64,000 nt of DNA from CAJXZP01 sp041563475 (GCA_041563475.1 JBFFMY010000001.1:62001-126000); one strand, 5' to 3'; positions 16,443 through 26,018 are shown, counted from the first letter of the stretch. Translations and numbers: made by a program. The notes: generated from the sequence alone by a model not told the origin.

Positions 16443-18899
16443 ATGGCTAAGGAAGTCGAAAAACAGTCATTTACAAAATATGTAATCTGGATGTGGGGTC
16501 TCTTTATTGGAGGAATTACAGCTGTTGTTTTATTTTTTATAGCTCTTTCAAATGGTTTAATTTGGGAACTTCCTTCCTTCGAGGAATTAGAAAACCCGAA
16601 TAGCATTTTAGCTACAGAAATCTATACAGCTGATTTAGAATTATTAGGAAAATTCTATACAGAAAATAGAACTATTGTGCCCTTTAAAGATTTACCTGAC
16701 ACCCTTGTAAATGCTTTGGTGTATACCGAAGATGAAAGGTATTATAATCATTCAGGAATTGACATTAGGCGACTGATAATTGCCGTTGCCGCAGGAGGTA
16801 CGCGAGGGGGAGCAAGTACAATTACCCAACAACTGTCTAAATTGTTATACCATCAACCCGTGAATTCTGTGGTTCGAAGAGTTCAACAAAAATTGATGGA
16901 ATGGGTCATTGCGCTTCAACTAGAAAGGCAATATACCAAGAATGAAATAATTGCCATGTATTTGAATAAGTTCGATTTTGTGCATAATGCAAAAGGAATA
17001 GAATCAGCGGCTCAAATATATTTTGATAAACCAGTGGAGGAATTAAATATTCAAGAGTCGGCTATTTTAGTTGGAATGTTGAAAAACCCAGCCCTATACA
17101 ACCCTCTGGGTTCAGATGAAAGAAGATTGCGTTCGTTTAATCGTAGAAATACGGTTTACGGCCAAATGAAAAGAAATAAATATTTGACACAAGAAGTAGT
17201 GGATTCCTTAAAGCTACTTCCCTTGGAAACTAAATATTCTCCAATGACTCATTTGGATGGGAAAGCTCCATATTTTCGAGAGGTATTGAAAAATGAAGTT
17301 AGAAATCTTTTGTCCTCTACAAACCCTAGTGGAGATTTGGTTTATCATAAACCAGACGGAAGCGCTTACAATATCTACAAAGACGGTATAAAGATATATA
17401 CAACGATTAACTCTAAGCTTCAGGAATATGCGGAGTACGCAGTTACTACGCATTTAAAAAATGAACTTCAACATGATTTTGATGTTAATAATAAAAGATG
17501 GAAAAACCCGCCTTTTAGCAACGACCTAAACACGGAACAGGTAGAGAGAATATTAAACAGCGCAAAAAATCGCTCGCAACGGTATCTTATTATGACGGGT
17601 AAAGAGTGCGCTAATTGTGGACGGAGAGGAAATGTTGTACAAGAAAGCACAGCGGTAAACGGGAATTCAATTTGGTTATGTTCAGCAGAAGATTGTCAAC
17701 ACCAAACCCATAAATATCCAGCGGATTCTATAGATATTATTTTCGATACCCCAGTAGATATGACCGTTTTTAGTTGGAGCGGAGATATTGATACTGTGCT
17801 CACGCCTATGGACTCTATTCGATATTATAAAGCTATTTTACAAGCAGGATTAATGTCAATTGAGCCCCAAACAGGCGAGATAAAAGCCTGGGTTGGAGGA
17901 GTTAATTATAAGTATTTCAAATATGATCACGTTAAACAAGGAAAGCGCCAAGTAGGATCCACTTTCAAGCCGTTTGTATATACGGTAGCTATTAAAAGTG
18001 GGCTTTCCCCCTGTACAGAAGTGCCGAATGTAAAAGTCACGTTTCACGAAGGAGAATGGGGCTTATTGAAAGATTGGACGCCCGCAAACAGTGATGGAAA
18101 ATATGGAGATATGGTAAACCTAAAGTATGGGTTAGCTAATTCTATGAACACTATTTCTGCTTGGGTTATGAAACAATACAACCCGCCAGCAGTTATTGAA
18201 ATGGCAAGAAAACTTGGAATTACAAGTAGACTTGATACAGTTCCTTCTTTAGTTCTTGGGGTGGCAGATGTTAGTTTGTACGAAATGGTTGGTGCAATTG
18301 CTACTTTTCCTGCCAAGGGAATTTGGCATGAACCCATATTTATTTCCCGTATTGAGGATAAAAATGGTGTTGTTATCGCTGATTTTGTTTCGGAAACCCG
18401 GGAAGCCATAAATGAGAAGGATGCCTATACCATGGTTAGTTTATTAGAAGGCGTTGTGCATGGGGCAAGGGGTCCGTATATTGGTAAAGACGAGAGCAGA
18501 TGGGGCACAAAAGTGACTACAGGAACAGGAATGAGATTATATTATGATAGCCCAACAAGAGAATATGATGGGTTCCCAAGAAATTACCCCATTGCTGGCA
18601 AAACAGGTACCACACAAAACAACTCAGATGGCTGGTTTATGGGGTTAACTCCTGATTTGGTGACAGGTGTTTGGGTAGGAGCTGAAGATCGTTCAGTACG
18701 TTTTAGATACACCAGTAAAGGTCAAGGCGCGAATACCGCACTACCTATTTGGGGCTATTTTATGAAAAAAGCGTGGGCGGATACCACTCTGAATTTATCA
18801 TTACAACCCTTTGAAAAACCTGTTGGATACGATTTAGAACTAGATTGTGATAAATTAAAAATAGGACAAGGAGATATTAACGAAGAACCCATTTGGTAA
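16443..18899 (+). CDS. mrcA: Class A penicillin-binding protein 1A
   Basis: An 818-residue bifunctional peptidoglycan synthase anchored by one N-terminal membrane helix (about residues 12-36). The glycosyltransferase domain has the catalytic Glu96 in EDERYYNH and GGASTITQQLSK. The transpeptidase has S506-T-F-K509, S567-M-N569 and K720-T-G-T. Between them lies a cysteine-rich insert, Cys389-x2-Cys392-x20-Cys413-x4-Cys418 followed by two His, resembling a zinc ribbon in a periplasmic protein. It follows gldH by 9 bp and is probably co-transcribed with ricT-gldH. Confidence 0.96.
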   Translation: MAKEVEKQSFTKYVIWMWGLFIGGITAVVLFFIALSNGLIWELPSFEELENPNSILATEIYTADLELLGKFYTENRTIVPFKDLPDTLVNALVYTEDERYYNHSGIDIRRLIIAVAAGGTRGGASTITQQLSKLLYHQPVNSVVRRVQQKLMEWVIALQLERQYTKNEIIAMYLNKFDFVHNAKGIESAAQIYFDKPVEELNIQESAILVGMLKNPALYNPLGSDERRLRSFNRRNTVYGQMKRNKYLTQEVVDSLKLLPLETKYSPMTHLDGKAPYFREVLKNEVRNLLSSTNPSGDLVYHKPDGSAYNIYKDGIKIYTTINSKLQEYAEYAVTTHLKNELQHDFDVNNKRWKNPPFSNDLNTEQVERILNSAKNRSQRYLIMTGKECANCGRRGNVVQESTAVNGNSIWLCSAEDCQHQTHKYPADSIDIIFDTPVDMTVFSWSGDIDTVLTPMDSIRYYKAILQAGLMSIEPQTGEIKAWVGGVNYKYFKYDHVKQGKRQVGSTFKPFVYTVAIKSGLSPCTEVPNVKVTFHEGEWGLLKDWTPANSDGKYGDMVNLKYGLANSMNTISAWVMKQYNPPAVIEMARKLGITSRLDTVPSLVLGVADVSLYEMVGAIATFPAKGIWHEPIFISRIEDKNGVVIADFVSETREAINEKDAYTMVSLLEGVVHGARGPYIGKDESRWGTKVTTGTGMRLYYDSPTREYDGFPRNYPIAGKTGTTQNNSDGWFMGLTPDLVTGVWVGAEDRSVRFRYTSKGQGANTALPIWGYFMKKAWADTTLNLSLQPFEKPVGYDLELDCDKLKIGQGDINEEPIW

Positions 18900-18918
18900 G
18901 AAACAAAAAAACTGCACT

Positions 18919-19620
18919 ATGATTAATAAAGTTGTAGCCAATGCTCAAGAAGCAATTCAAGGCGTAAAAAGTGGAATGACCATGATGTTTGGTGGTTTCG
19001 GATTGTGTGGAATTCCTGAAAATGCTATTCAAGCAATAGTGGAAACAGGGATAACGGATTTAACGTGCATTTCAAATAATGCAGGGGTGGATGATTTTGG
19101 ATTAGGATTTTTACTTCAGCAAAAATCCATTAAAAAAATGATTGCCTCTTATGTGGGGGAGAATGATGAGTTTGAACGCCAAATGCTGAGTGGTGAGTTA
19201 GAGGTTGATTTAATACCTCAAGGTTCATTAGCCGAAAGATGTAGAGCAGGTGGAGCAGGAATTCCGGCATTTTTTACTCCTGCTGGATACGGAACTGAAG
19301 TTGCCGAAGGAAAGGAAGTACGGGAATATAATGGGAAACCGCATATATTAGAAACGGCATTAACAGCTGATTTTGCATTTGTGAAAGCATGGAAAGGCGA
19401 TGAAGCCGGAAATCTTATTTTTAAAGGTACAGCCAGAAATTTTAATCCAATGATGGCTATGGCGGGAAAAATCACCGTTGCCGAAGTGGAAGAGTTAGTT
19501 CCAGTTGGAGAGTTGGACCCGAATGAAATTCATACCGCAGGCATTTTTATTCAACGTATTTTTAAAGGGAAATCTTTCGAAAAGCGTATTGAACAACGAA
19601 CGGTTAGAACGAAGGAATAG
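18919..19620 (+). CDS. scoA: 3-oxoacid CoA-transferase subunit A
   Basis: 233 residues of the family I CoA-transferase alpha subunit, which swaps CoA between succinyl-CoA and acetoacetate (ketone body/leucine or lysine catabolism). The hallmark GGFGLCGIPENAI lies near residue 21, followed by CISNNAGVDDFGLG. The catalytic glutamate is on the beta subunit, encoded at 21462-22118. Unusually the two subunit genes are separated by a 1.8-kb membrane protein gene. It starts 19 bp after PBP1A. Confidence 0.95.
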   Translation: MINKVVANAQEAIQGVKSGMTMMFGGFGLCGIPENAIQAIVETGITDLTCISNNAGVDDFGLGFLLQQKSIKKMIASYVGENDEFERQMLSGELEVDLIPQGSLAERCRAGGAGIPAFFTPAGYGTEVAEGKEVREYNGKPHILETALTADFAFVKAWKGDEAGNLIFKGTARNFNPMMAMAGKITVAEVEELVPVGELDPNEIHTAGIFIQRIFKGKSFEKRIEQRTVRTKE

Positions 19621-19631
19621 TCGGTTCGACT

Positions 19632-21398
19632 ATGAATAAATCGGAACGAATAGCATTTTTTTTACTTGCCTTTTTGGTGTGGGTATACCTTGGATTGAGG
19701 TCATTATATATCCCATTAATTCACGATGAAACCGTCACCTATTTTGTGTATATCCAAAACGGAAACTTTCTACCACCTTGGGCATATTGGGATGCAAATA
19801 ATCATATTTTAAACTCTGGGCTTGGCGCTTTTTTTAACGCCATTTTCGGTCATTCTCCATTCGTAGCCCGCCTTGGAAGTTGGCTTTCATTTGTTCCTTT
19901 TGTGTTTTTTGTAAAAGGAATAAGCGAGTTTATTGAAGATAAAATGTCTCGATGGGCGGCATTAATTACCCTGTTTACAACGCCTTTTTTCATAGAATTT
20001 TTTAGCCTAACTCGCGGTTACGGCATGGCTATGTCATGGTTTCTTGGGACCCTGTTTTTTGCTATGCAGTATGTGAAAACACGAAATTTCATATTTATTT
20101 ATTGGATGGGATTAACGGGGTTATTAGCTTCTTTATCCAGCTTATCATTAATCATAGCCGTTTTTATAGTTTTTGGGTGGGTCTTGCTATATCGCTTTTT
20201 TATGGAAAAAGAGGTTAATCTGTTTAATGAAATAAAAACGACTCTCATTTTGTATGTGCCTCAACTTCCTTTGGTCTATCTGGGTTTTTTACTAAAAGAA
20301 AAGGGACTATTGTATTACGGTGGAGATAATGTTATTCAATTTTCTTTACAGCCCTTCGCGCGATATTTTCTAAATAATAGGGAGCTATGGTGGGTTTTCG
20401 CTGGGGTTATTATACTATTAGTTCTGGTTTATTTGGTTTCTTTTATTAAAAATGGAAAAAGGGAGATTTTTAACCCAATACGCATATTTCCTTTTGTATT
20501 GCTGTTATCTGTTTTTGCAGTTTTTTCACAGCATTTTTTATTGGAAGTCAACTATCCAGAAGACAGAGCAGCATTGTATTTTTTTCCATTGATTATTTTT
20601 TCGTGGGTAACTATTCCAAAGCTTAGAAAGCTAAAACTTGTTTTGTTGGTTCCCTTGATTTGGTTTCCATTAGACTTGGTTACAAGTGCGAACATCCAAT
20701 ACTCCAAGTTGTGGCCAAATGAGCACGTTCCCCTCCGTTTTTGGGAAGAGACGCATGCGTTAAAAAAGACATACCCAGCGAGTTTAAGCGCTTACTTTTT
20801 ACGGAATGGAATATGGAACTATCACTCCTTAGATCGGGAGTATTCAAGTAGTCCAAATAGCGCTGAATATCCAAGTGAGTGGGCGGATGTGTTACTTGTT
20901 GATTCAGTTAGAATAAAAAAAGTGGATTTATCGAAATATATTGAATTAGGCTATGATGAGATTTCGGGTCAAACCCTTCTTAAAAGAGAGCCAGAACTAA
21001 TTGAAACACAAATTCTGGACACGGTGTTTGGTTCGCCAATCCAAAATTTATATACGAACATTTGGGAGTTTAGCGGGGAGAAATTATCCGGAATACCGGT
21101 GGCTTTGTATTATGATTTTGAATTAAAATCGAATACGAAACTGGCCCACTTACATATAATTACCTCTGTTTTTGATACAATGGGAAGTGAAGTATATACC
21201 ATTAAATACGATTTAAGCTTAGTTTCTGAACATTGGGACCAACAAAAAAAATGGCGCGTGAAACAGTTTTTACCCCCGTTGCCAAACAATACGGGTCGTT
21301 TCGTCTCGTATATCTACAACCCATTTGAAGAGCAGTATGAATGGATAGAAATGAAAAGCACAATAGTTCGTTTGTCAGAACCTGAAATTGGTAATTAG
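19632..21398 (+). CDS. GT-C-type membrane glycosyltransferase-like protein
   Basis: 588 residues. The first about 370 hold roughly ten hydrophobic segments, and the last about 200 form a soluble, probably periplasmic domain. The first loop carries an acidic HDETVTY motif, placed like the catalytic Asp/Glu of GT-C enzymes (ArnT/PMT families) that use polyprenyl-phosphate sugars. The donor and acceptor cannot be predicted. It is wedged between scoA (11 bp away) and scoB (63 bp away) and likely reads through from the scoA promoter. Confidence 0.75.
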   Translation: MNKSERIAFFLLAFLVWVYLGLRSLYIPLIHDETVTYFVYIQNGNFLPPWAYWDANNHILNSGLGAFFNAIFGHSPFVARLGSWLSFVPFVFFVKGISEFIEDKMSRWAALITLFTTPFFIEFFSLTRGYGMAMSWFLGTLFFAMQYVKTRNFIFIYWMGLTGLLASLSSLSLIIAVFIVFGWVLLYRFFMEKEVNLFNEIKTTLILYVPQLPLVYLGFLLKEKGLLYYGGDNVIQFSLQPFARYFLNNRELWWVFAGVIILLVLVYLVSFIKNGKREIFNPIRIFPFVLLLSVFAVFSQHFLLEVNYPEDRAALYFFPLIIFSWVTIPKLRKLKLVLLVPLIWFPLDLVTSANIQYSKLWPNEHVPLRFWEETHALKKTYPASLSAYFLRNGIWNYHSLDREYSSSPNSAEYPSEWADVLLVDSVRIKKVDLSKYIELGYDEISGQTLLKREPELIETQILDTVFGSPIQNLYTNIWEFSGEKLSGIPVALYYDFELKSNTKLAHLHIITSVFDTMGSEVYTIKYDLSLVSEHWDQQKKWRVKQFLPPLPNNTGRFVSYIYNPFEEQYEWIEMKSTIVRLSEPEIGN

Positions 21399-21433
21399 TA
21401 ATATCTTCGGTTAATTATGTTGGATTTTCATCT

Positions 21434-21441
21434 TAAATTTG
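21434..21441 (+). promoter_or_regulatory. Candidate -7 promoter element of scoB
   Basis: TAAATTTG matches TAnnTTTG, 20 bp upstream of the scoB ATG and inside the 63-bp gap after the inserted membrane gene. It would give scoB its own promoter despite separation from scoA. Confidence 0.45.
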
Positions 21442-21461
21442 ACAGACCTAAAAAATGAAAC

Positions 21462-22118
21462 ATGGCATTAGATAAAAACGGAATCGCAAAACGAATATCT
21501 CAGGAGTTAAGAGATAGATGGTACGTGAATTTAGGTATTGGAATTCCTACTTTGGTAGCTAACTATGTACCGAAAGGGGTGAATGTAGAATTTCAATCTG
21601 AAAATGGAATTTTAGGTATGGGCCCTTTCCCTTTTGAGGGAGAAGAGGATGCCGATTTAATTAACGCAGGAAAGCAAACGATTACATATCTACCTGGTGC
21701 TGTTTATTTTGACTCAGCAACCAGCTTTGCGATGATACGTGGACAGCATGTTCAATTGACAGTATTGGGCGCTATGGAAGTTTCGGAAAATGGGGATATT
21801 GCAAATTGGAAAATTCCGGGTAAAATGGTCAAAGGCATGGGCGGTGCTATGGATCTAGTTGCTAGTGCAGACAATATTGTAGTAGCTATGATGCATACAA
21901 ATAGAGCGGGTGAATCTAAGCTTTTAAAGAACTGCTCACTGCCGTTAACGGGTGTTGGATGTGTTAAACGTGTGGTTACCAACCTTGCAGTTGTAGACAT
22001 TGTAGATGGAGGGTTTAAGCTCATTGAAAGAGCTCCGGGAGTTTCTGTCGATGAAATTATACAGGCTACCGAAGGCAATTTAATCATAGAAGGTGAAATC
22101 CCTGAAATGACTCTTTAG
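21462..22118 (+). CDS. scoB: 3-oxoacid CoA-transferase subunit B
   Basis: 218 residues, the beta subunit of the family I CoA transferase and partner of ScoA. The catalytic glutamate is Glu47 in the SENGILGMG motif, which forms the covalent glutamyl-CoA intermediate. LGIGIPTLVANYVP near residue 24 is also typical. Separation from scoA by the gene at 19632-21398 is uncommon, as the pair is usually adjacent. The next gene begins 2 bp after its stop. Confidence 0.95.
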   Translation: MALDKNGIAKRISQELRDRWYVNLGIGIPTLVANYVPKGVNVEFQSENGILGMGPFPFEGEEDADLINAGKQTITYLPGAVYFDSATSFAMIRGQHVQLTVLGAMEVSENGDIANWKIPGKMVKGMGGAMDLVASADNIVVAMMHTNRAGESKLLKNCSLPLTGVGCVKRVVTNLAVVDIVDGGFKLIERAPGVSVDEIIQATEGNLIIEGEIPEMTL

Positions 22119-22120
22119 AA

Positions 22121-23860
22121 TTGGAGTTCTTTAAAAAATGGTTTTATTGGCTCACGGAAGCGTCTGTAATACTCATTACTCTTGCCCTAATTAATAATTT
22201 TTTAGAACAGAAGGAGCAACTTATAAATGCAGATGGAAAGGGGTATTATGACTATTTGCCAGCGGCTTTTATATATCACGATTTAAACTTCAACTATACC
22301 GATACGTTAGAAACAAACTACTACGATCAGAAAACGTATAGTCAGGGGTATCTGAAGCAATTTAAAGGGTATCAAATCAACAAGTATTTTCCTGGAGTGG
22401 CATTTTTATGGATTCCATTTTTTGAATTCACGCATATTTACACGATCTCTACTGGCCAATTTGCTGCAGATGGATATAGTTATCCTTACCAACAGGGCGT
22501 TTTGTATGCAGCGTTTTTTTACCTGTTTTTTGGACTAATTTTTTTGCGCTTGCTTTTACTGGAAGTAGGTATAAGTAGATTTCTAATTTTCTTTTTGCAA
22601 TTACTTTTTGTTTTAGGCACTCCATTACTGTTTTATGTTTTTGCTGAACCCGCTTTTACTCACTCTTACTCCTTTACTTTAATAACAGCCTTTTCTTATT
22701 TCATTTACATATATGTAAAAACGAATCAATCTAAATGGTTGTTTATTTCCGCTATTTTATTAGGTTTAATTACTATTATTCGACCGGTAAATTTGTTAGC
22801 GTTTGGAATGATATTCTTGTTTTTTGATTCCTTTCAAGAATTAGTGGAATGGAGCAAAAAGCGTTTATCAGGGAATAAAAAACCCATCCTAATAGCTTTG
22901 TTTTTATTTGTTGGTGTTGTTAGTAGCGTCCCTATTATGTGGTATCACCAAACCAATCATTTTTTTGTTTGGGGCTATCAAGAGGAAGGGTTTAATTTCT
23001 TAACCCCGGCATTTTGGTCGTTTCTTTTTAGTTTCCAAAAGGGAGCCTTTCTTCATACCCCAATTCTTTTTGTGGCTTTTTTTGGTGGTCTTTTCACCTT
23101 ACTAAAAACGAAACGTTTTTATGTGCTTTTTGCCACAGTCATGTATTTTTCTGTGATTATTTATGTTTTATCATCATGGCACGCGTGGTGGTATGGGGCA
23201 AGTTTTGGCTCTAGGCCTATGATAGATTTTTACGTTCTATTGATAATATTAATGGCGGTATTTATCAAAAACCTAAAAAATAGCGTCATCCAAATGCTTC
23301 TGGGAGCCGTGTTATTATTTCTAACGGTTGTCAATGTTATTCAAATAAATCAGTACCAGAATTATATTATTGATTGGGGAGAAATGACATTTGAAAAGTT
23401 TAAAATTATTGGATTACATACAGAAAAGAAATACAGAGGAGTTTTTTTTAGAGAGGAGTCAAACTATAAACCTGAAGAAGTTAGGTTTACAATGGATGTT
23501 GACGCACAATACCCACTTCACCTTGGGAATGACCAATCCCAATATTTTTCTGTTTTGGAGGGAGATTCGGTGATTGATTTGAGTCAAGTCAACTTTGTTT
23601 ATATTGAAGCAGACATGGAGTATACGGAAGGGAATTGTGAATTTGTTTTGTCAATAAACGATACGAATGACTCCAATATATATTGGCATACGCAATCTGT
23701 TTTTGCATCTACCCTAGTGGAGCATAAAAGAACGGGCGTTAAATTGCCCTATAAAATACAAGCGCTAGTTCCAGTTAAAAAGATTGTAATTGGTTTTAAC
23801 CCGATGCTTGATGAGGTAATTCTTTATAATCTGCAGCTTGTATTTGTACATAGAGATTAG
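22121..23860 (+). CDS. Integral membrane protein, GT-C-like, paralog of 24654-26015
   Basis: 579 residues: about ten membrane helices, then a soluble C-terminal beta-rich domain (about 430-579). The first loop has DGKGYYDYLPAAF and a later loop WHAWWYGASFGSRPM. Both motifs recur in the protein at 24654-26015, so the two are paralogs. The acidic first loop suggests a GT-C glycosyltransferase or a related lipid-sugar enzyme, but activity is unproven. The start is TTG at 22121: no in-frame ATG exists upstream, and the first downstream one is after residue 200. Being 2 bp from the scoB stop, it is probably translationally coupled. Confidence 0.75.
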   Translation: MEFFKKWFYWLTEASVILITLALINNFLEQKEQLINADGKGYYDYLPAAFIYHDLNFNYTDTLETNYYDQKTYSQGYLKQFKGYQINKYFPGVAFLWIPFFEFTHIYTISTGQFAADGYSYPYQQGVLYAAFFYLFFGLIFLRLLLLEVGISRFLIFFLQLLFVLGTPLLFYVFAEPAFTHSYSFTLITAFSYFIYIYVKTNQSKWLFISAILLGLITIIRPVNLLAFGMIFLFFDSFQELVEWSKKRLSGNKKPILIALFLFVGVVSSVPIMWYHQTNHFFVWGYQEEGFNFLTPAFWSFLFSFQKGAFLHTPILFVAFFGGLFTLLKTKRFYVLFATVMYFSVIIYVLSSWHAWWYGASFGSRPMIDFYVLLIILMAVFIKNLKNSVIQMLLGAVLLFLTVVNVIQINQYQNYIIDWGEMTFEKFKIIGLHTEKKYRGVFFREESNYKPEEVRFTMDVDAQYPLHLGNDQSQYFSVLEGDSVIDLSQVNFVYIEADMEYTEGNCEFVLSINDTNDSNIYWHTQSVFASTLVEHKRTGVKLPYKIQALVPVKKIVIGFNPMLDEVILYNLQLVFVHRD

Positions 23861-23883
23861 TACTGCAAACGAACATATTTAAA

Positions 23884-23891
23884 TACATTTG
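23884..23891 (+). promoter_or_regulatory. Candidate -7 promoter element of the GT2 gene
   Basis: TACATTTG matches TAnnTTTG, 17 bp upstream of the ATG at 23909. Confidence 0.45.
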
Positions 23892-23908
23892 TCGCAAATC
23901 AAATTTTT

Positions 23909-24643
23909 ATGGCATTCAATACTTTAAGCATTTTAATACCAGCGTATAACGAAGAACGAACTATACATTTAATATTGGATAAAGTGTTGGCTGTAAAGCT
24001 AAATGGTGGAATTAAAAAGGAAATAGTTTTGGTGAACGATTGTTCTACAGATGATACGGAAGGCGCTATAAACAAATATATTTCTTCTCACCTAGAAGCT
24101 GATATGAAGCTATACAACCAACCCATAAACATGGGAAAGGGCGCGGCTATCCATCGTGCTATTGAGGAAGCTACAGGAGATTATGTAATTATTCAAGATG
24201 CAGATTTAGAATATGATCCAGAAGAGTATAATATTTTATTAAAGCCTATTCTATCTGGTTTCGCTGATGTGGTATACGGTTCTCGATTTATGGGAGGTAA
24301 CCCACATCGAATACTATTTTTCTGGCACTCCATTGGAAATGCTTTTTTAACCTTCATCTCAAATATGTTTTCTAATCTTAACCTTACGGATATGGAAACA
24401 TGCTATAAAGTTTTTGAGGCAAAAACCATTAAAGCCATTTATCTTCAAGAAAAGAGATTTGGTTTTGAACCAGAGGTTACAGCTAAAATTTCTAGAGTGC
24501 CCAATATTCGGATTTATGAAGTAGGTATTTCCTATTATGGACGGACCTATGAAGAAGGTAAAAAAATTGGATGGAAAGATGGCGTTCGCGCAATTTATTC
24601 CATTTTGAAATACAACCTTTTTTCTACCAGAGTTTTAAAATAA
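23909..24643 (+). CDS. Glycosyltransferase family 2 (dolichol-phosphate mannosyltransferase-like)
   Basis: 244 residues of the GT-A fold, GT2 family. The nucleotide-sugar site is seen in SILIPAYNEERTI and VNDCSTDDT, the metal-binding DXD in IIQDADLEYDPEEY, and VYGSRFMGG follows. No membrane anchor follows, as in short DPM1-type enzymes that make polyprenyl-phosphate sugars for GT-C enzymes. Its position between two related GT-C-like membrane proteins fits donor synthesis for them (inference). The next gene follows after 10 bp. Confidence 0.9.
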   Translation: MAFNTLSILIPAYNEERTIHLILDKVLAVKLNGGIKKEIVLVNDCSTDDTEGAINKYISSHLEADMKLYNQPINMGKGAAIHRAIEEATGDYVIIQDADLEYDPEEYNILLKPILSGFADVVYGSRFMGGNPHRILFFWHSIGNAFLTFISNMFSNLNLTDMETCYKVFEAKTIKAIYLQEKRFGFEPEVTAKISRVPNIRIYEVGISYYGRTYEEGKKIGWKDGVRAIYSILKYNLFSTRVLK

Positions 24644-24653
24644 CCTGTACCGT

Positions 24654-26015
24654 ATGAAGCTTTCTCCTAGCCTGATTACATCTTGGATTATAGCTGCGGT
24701 TTTGACTCTAACTGTTTTTAATTTTGCAAAGTGGCAAGATCGAACGGTTATGCGGTCGGATATGTTCGAGTATTACGCCTATTTACCCGCTACCATTATT
24801 TATCAAGACTGGGACTTCGATTTTATTTATTCTACTCCCGGGGACAGTGGTCGTGAAATCCCTTTATTTAGAGCACCAAATGGCGGACTTGTTTTAAAAA
24901 TGACCATGGGAGTAGCCATTTTACAGGCGCCATTTTTTGTGTTAGGTCATTTAACTGCTCTGGCTAATCAATCAAATGCAAACGGCTATTCTTGGGAGTA
25001 TCATTTTTTCATAGCCATGTCATTTCTGTTTTACGGCATTATTTCCATTTTTCTACAGCGAAAATTATTGCTTAAATATTTTACGGAAGGGGCAGTATCT
25101 TTAACTCTTATAGCCGTTTTTTTAGGAACTAACGTATTTTTCTATATATCCAGCGAAGGGGCTATGAGTCATGTGTATAGTTTCTTTTTGTTTACGGTGT
25201 TTGTTTCACAATCGCTTAAATGGATGAAGAATTACAACTGGAAAAATGCCATTTTCACGGGACTAAGTTTTGGGTTAATTGTTTTGATTCGCCCGGTGAA
25301 TGGAGTTATTCTATTCATTCCTCTGCTTTTTGGCGTTCGGTTTTTTGCTGAATTTATGGTTCGTTTGAAAGATGTTTTTTCTCACCCTAAACAGGTTATA
25401 CTCGTTTTACTTTCCATGGCCTTGGTTGTTTTTCCGCAGCTACTCTATTGGCATTATACTACTGGAGAATGGGTGTATTATTCGTATACCGATCAAGGGT
25501 TTTTCTTTAATGACCCACGGATAATGGATGGTTTTTTTGGGTTTAGAAAAGGGTGGTTGGTGTATACGCCAATGGCCGTTTTTTCCATTTTCGGATTTAT
25601 TGCCATTTGGTTTAGCAAAGAGGCTAGAAAATTTAAATTAGCCATACCGATTTATTTAGCTATACATATCTACATTACCTACAGCTGGTGGTGCTGGTGG
25701 TACGGGGGTGGTTTTAGCTCTAGACCAATGGTGGAGTCTATGGCTATATTAAGCATTCCAATGGCTGCGTTATTTACCGTGCTATTATCGAAAAAGTATT
25801 TGGCTATTTTCATTACTTTATTAGTGGCGTTACTTATTGGATTAAATCAATTTCAAACCTATCAGTACCGAGAGGGCATCTTGCATTATGACGGAATGAA
25901 TAAGGCAACCTATAAACTAATTTGGGGAAAAACCATTTATCCACCAGGGTATGTCGAATCATTAAGTCACCCAGACTATGATGCAGCGATAAGAGGAGAA
26001 AGAAATGAAAAATAG
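24654..26015 (+). CDS. Integral membrane protein, GT-C-like, paralog of 22121-23860
   Basis: 453 residues with about ten membrane helices. The first loop (MFEYYAYLPATIIYQDWDF) and a late loop (WWCWWYGGGFSSRPM) match the paralog encoded at 22121-23860, but this protein lacks that protein's soluble C-terminal domain. It may use a polyprenyl-phosphate sugar made by the adjacent GT2 enzyme; this is inferred from context only. It converges with the exonuclease gene, with 3 bp between the stops. Confidence 0.75.
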   Translation: MKLSPSLITSWIIAAVLTLTVFNFAKWQDRTVMRSDMFEYYAYLPATIIYQDWDFDFIYSTPGDSGREIPLFRAPNGGLVLKMTMGVAILQAPFFVLGHLTALANQSNANGYSWEYHFFIAMSFLFYGIISIFLQRKLLLKYFTEGAVSLTLIAVFLGTNVFFYISSEGAMSHVYSFFLFTVFVSQSLKWMKNYNWKNAIFTGLSFGLIVLIRPVNGVILFIPLLFGVRFFAEFMVRLKDVFSHPKQVILVLLSMALVVFPQLLYWHYTTGEWVYYSYTDQGFFFNDPRIMDGFFGFRKGWLVYTPMAVFSIFGFIAIWFSKEARKFKLAIPIYLAIHIYITYSWWCWWYGGGFSSRPMVESMAILSIPMAALFTVLLSKKYLAIFITLLVALLIGLNQFQTYQYREGILHYDGMNKATYKLIWGKTIYPPGYVESLSHPDYDAAIRGERNEK

Positions 26016-26018
26016 GGG

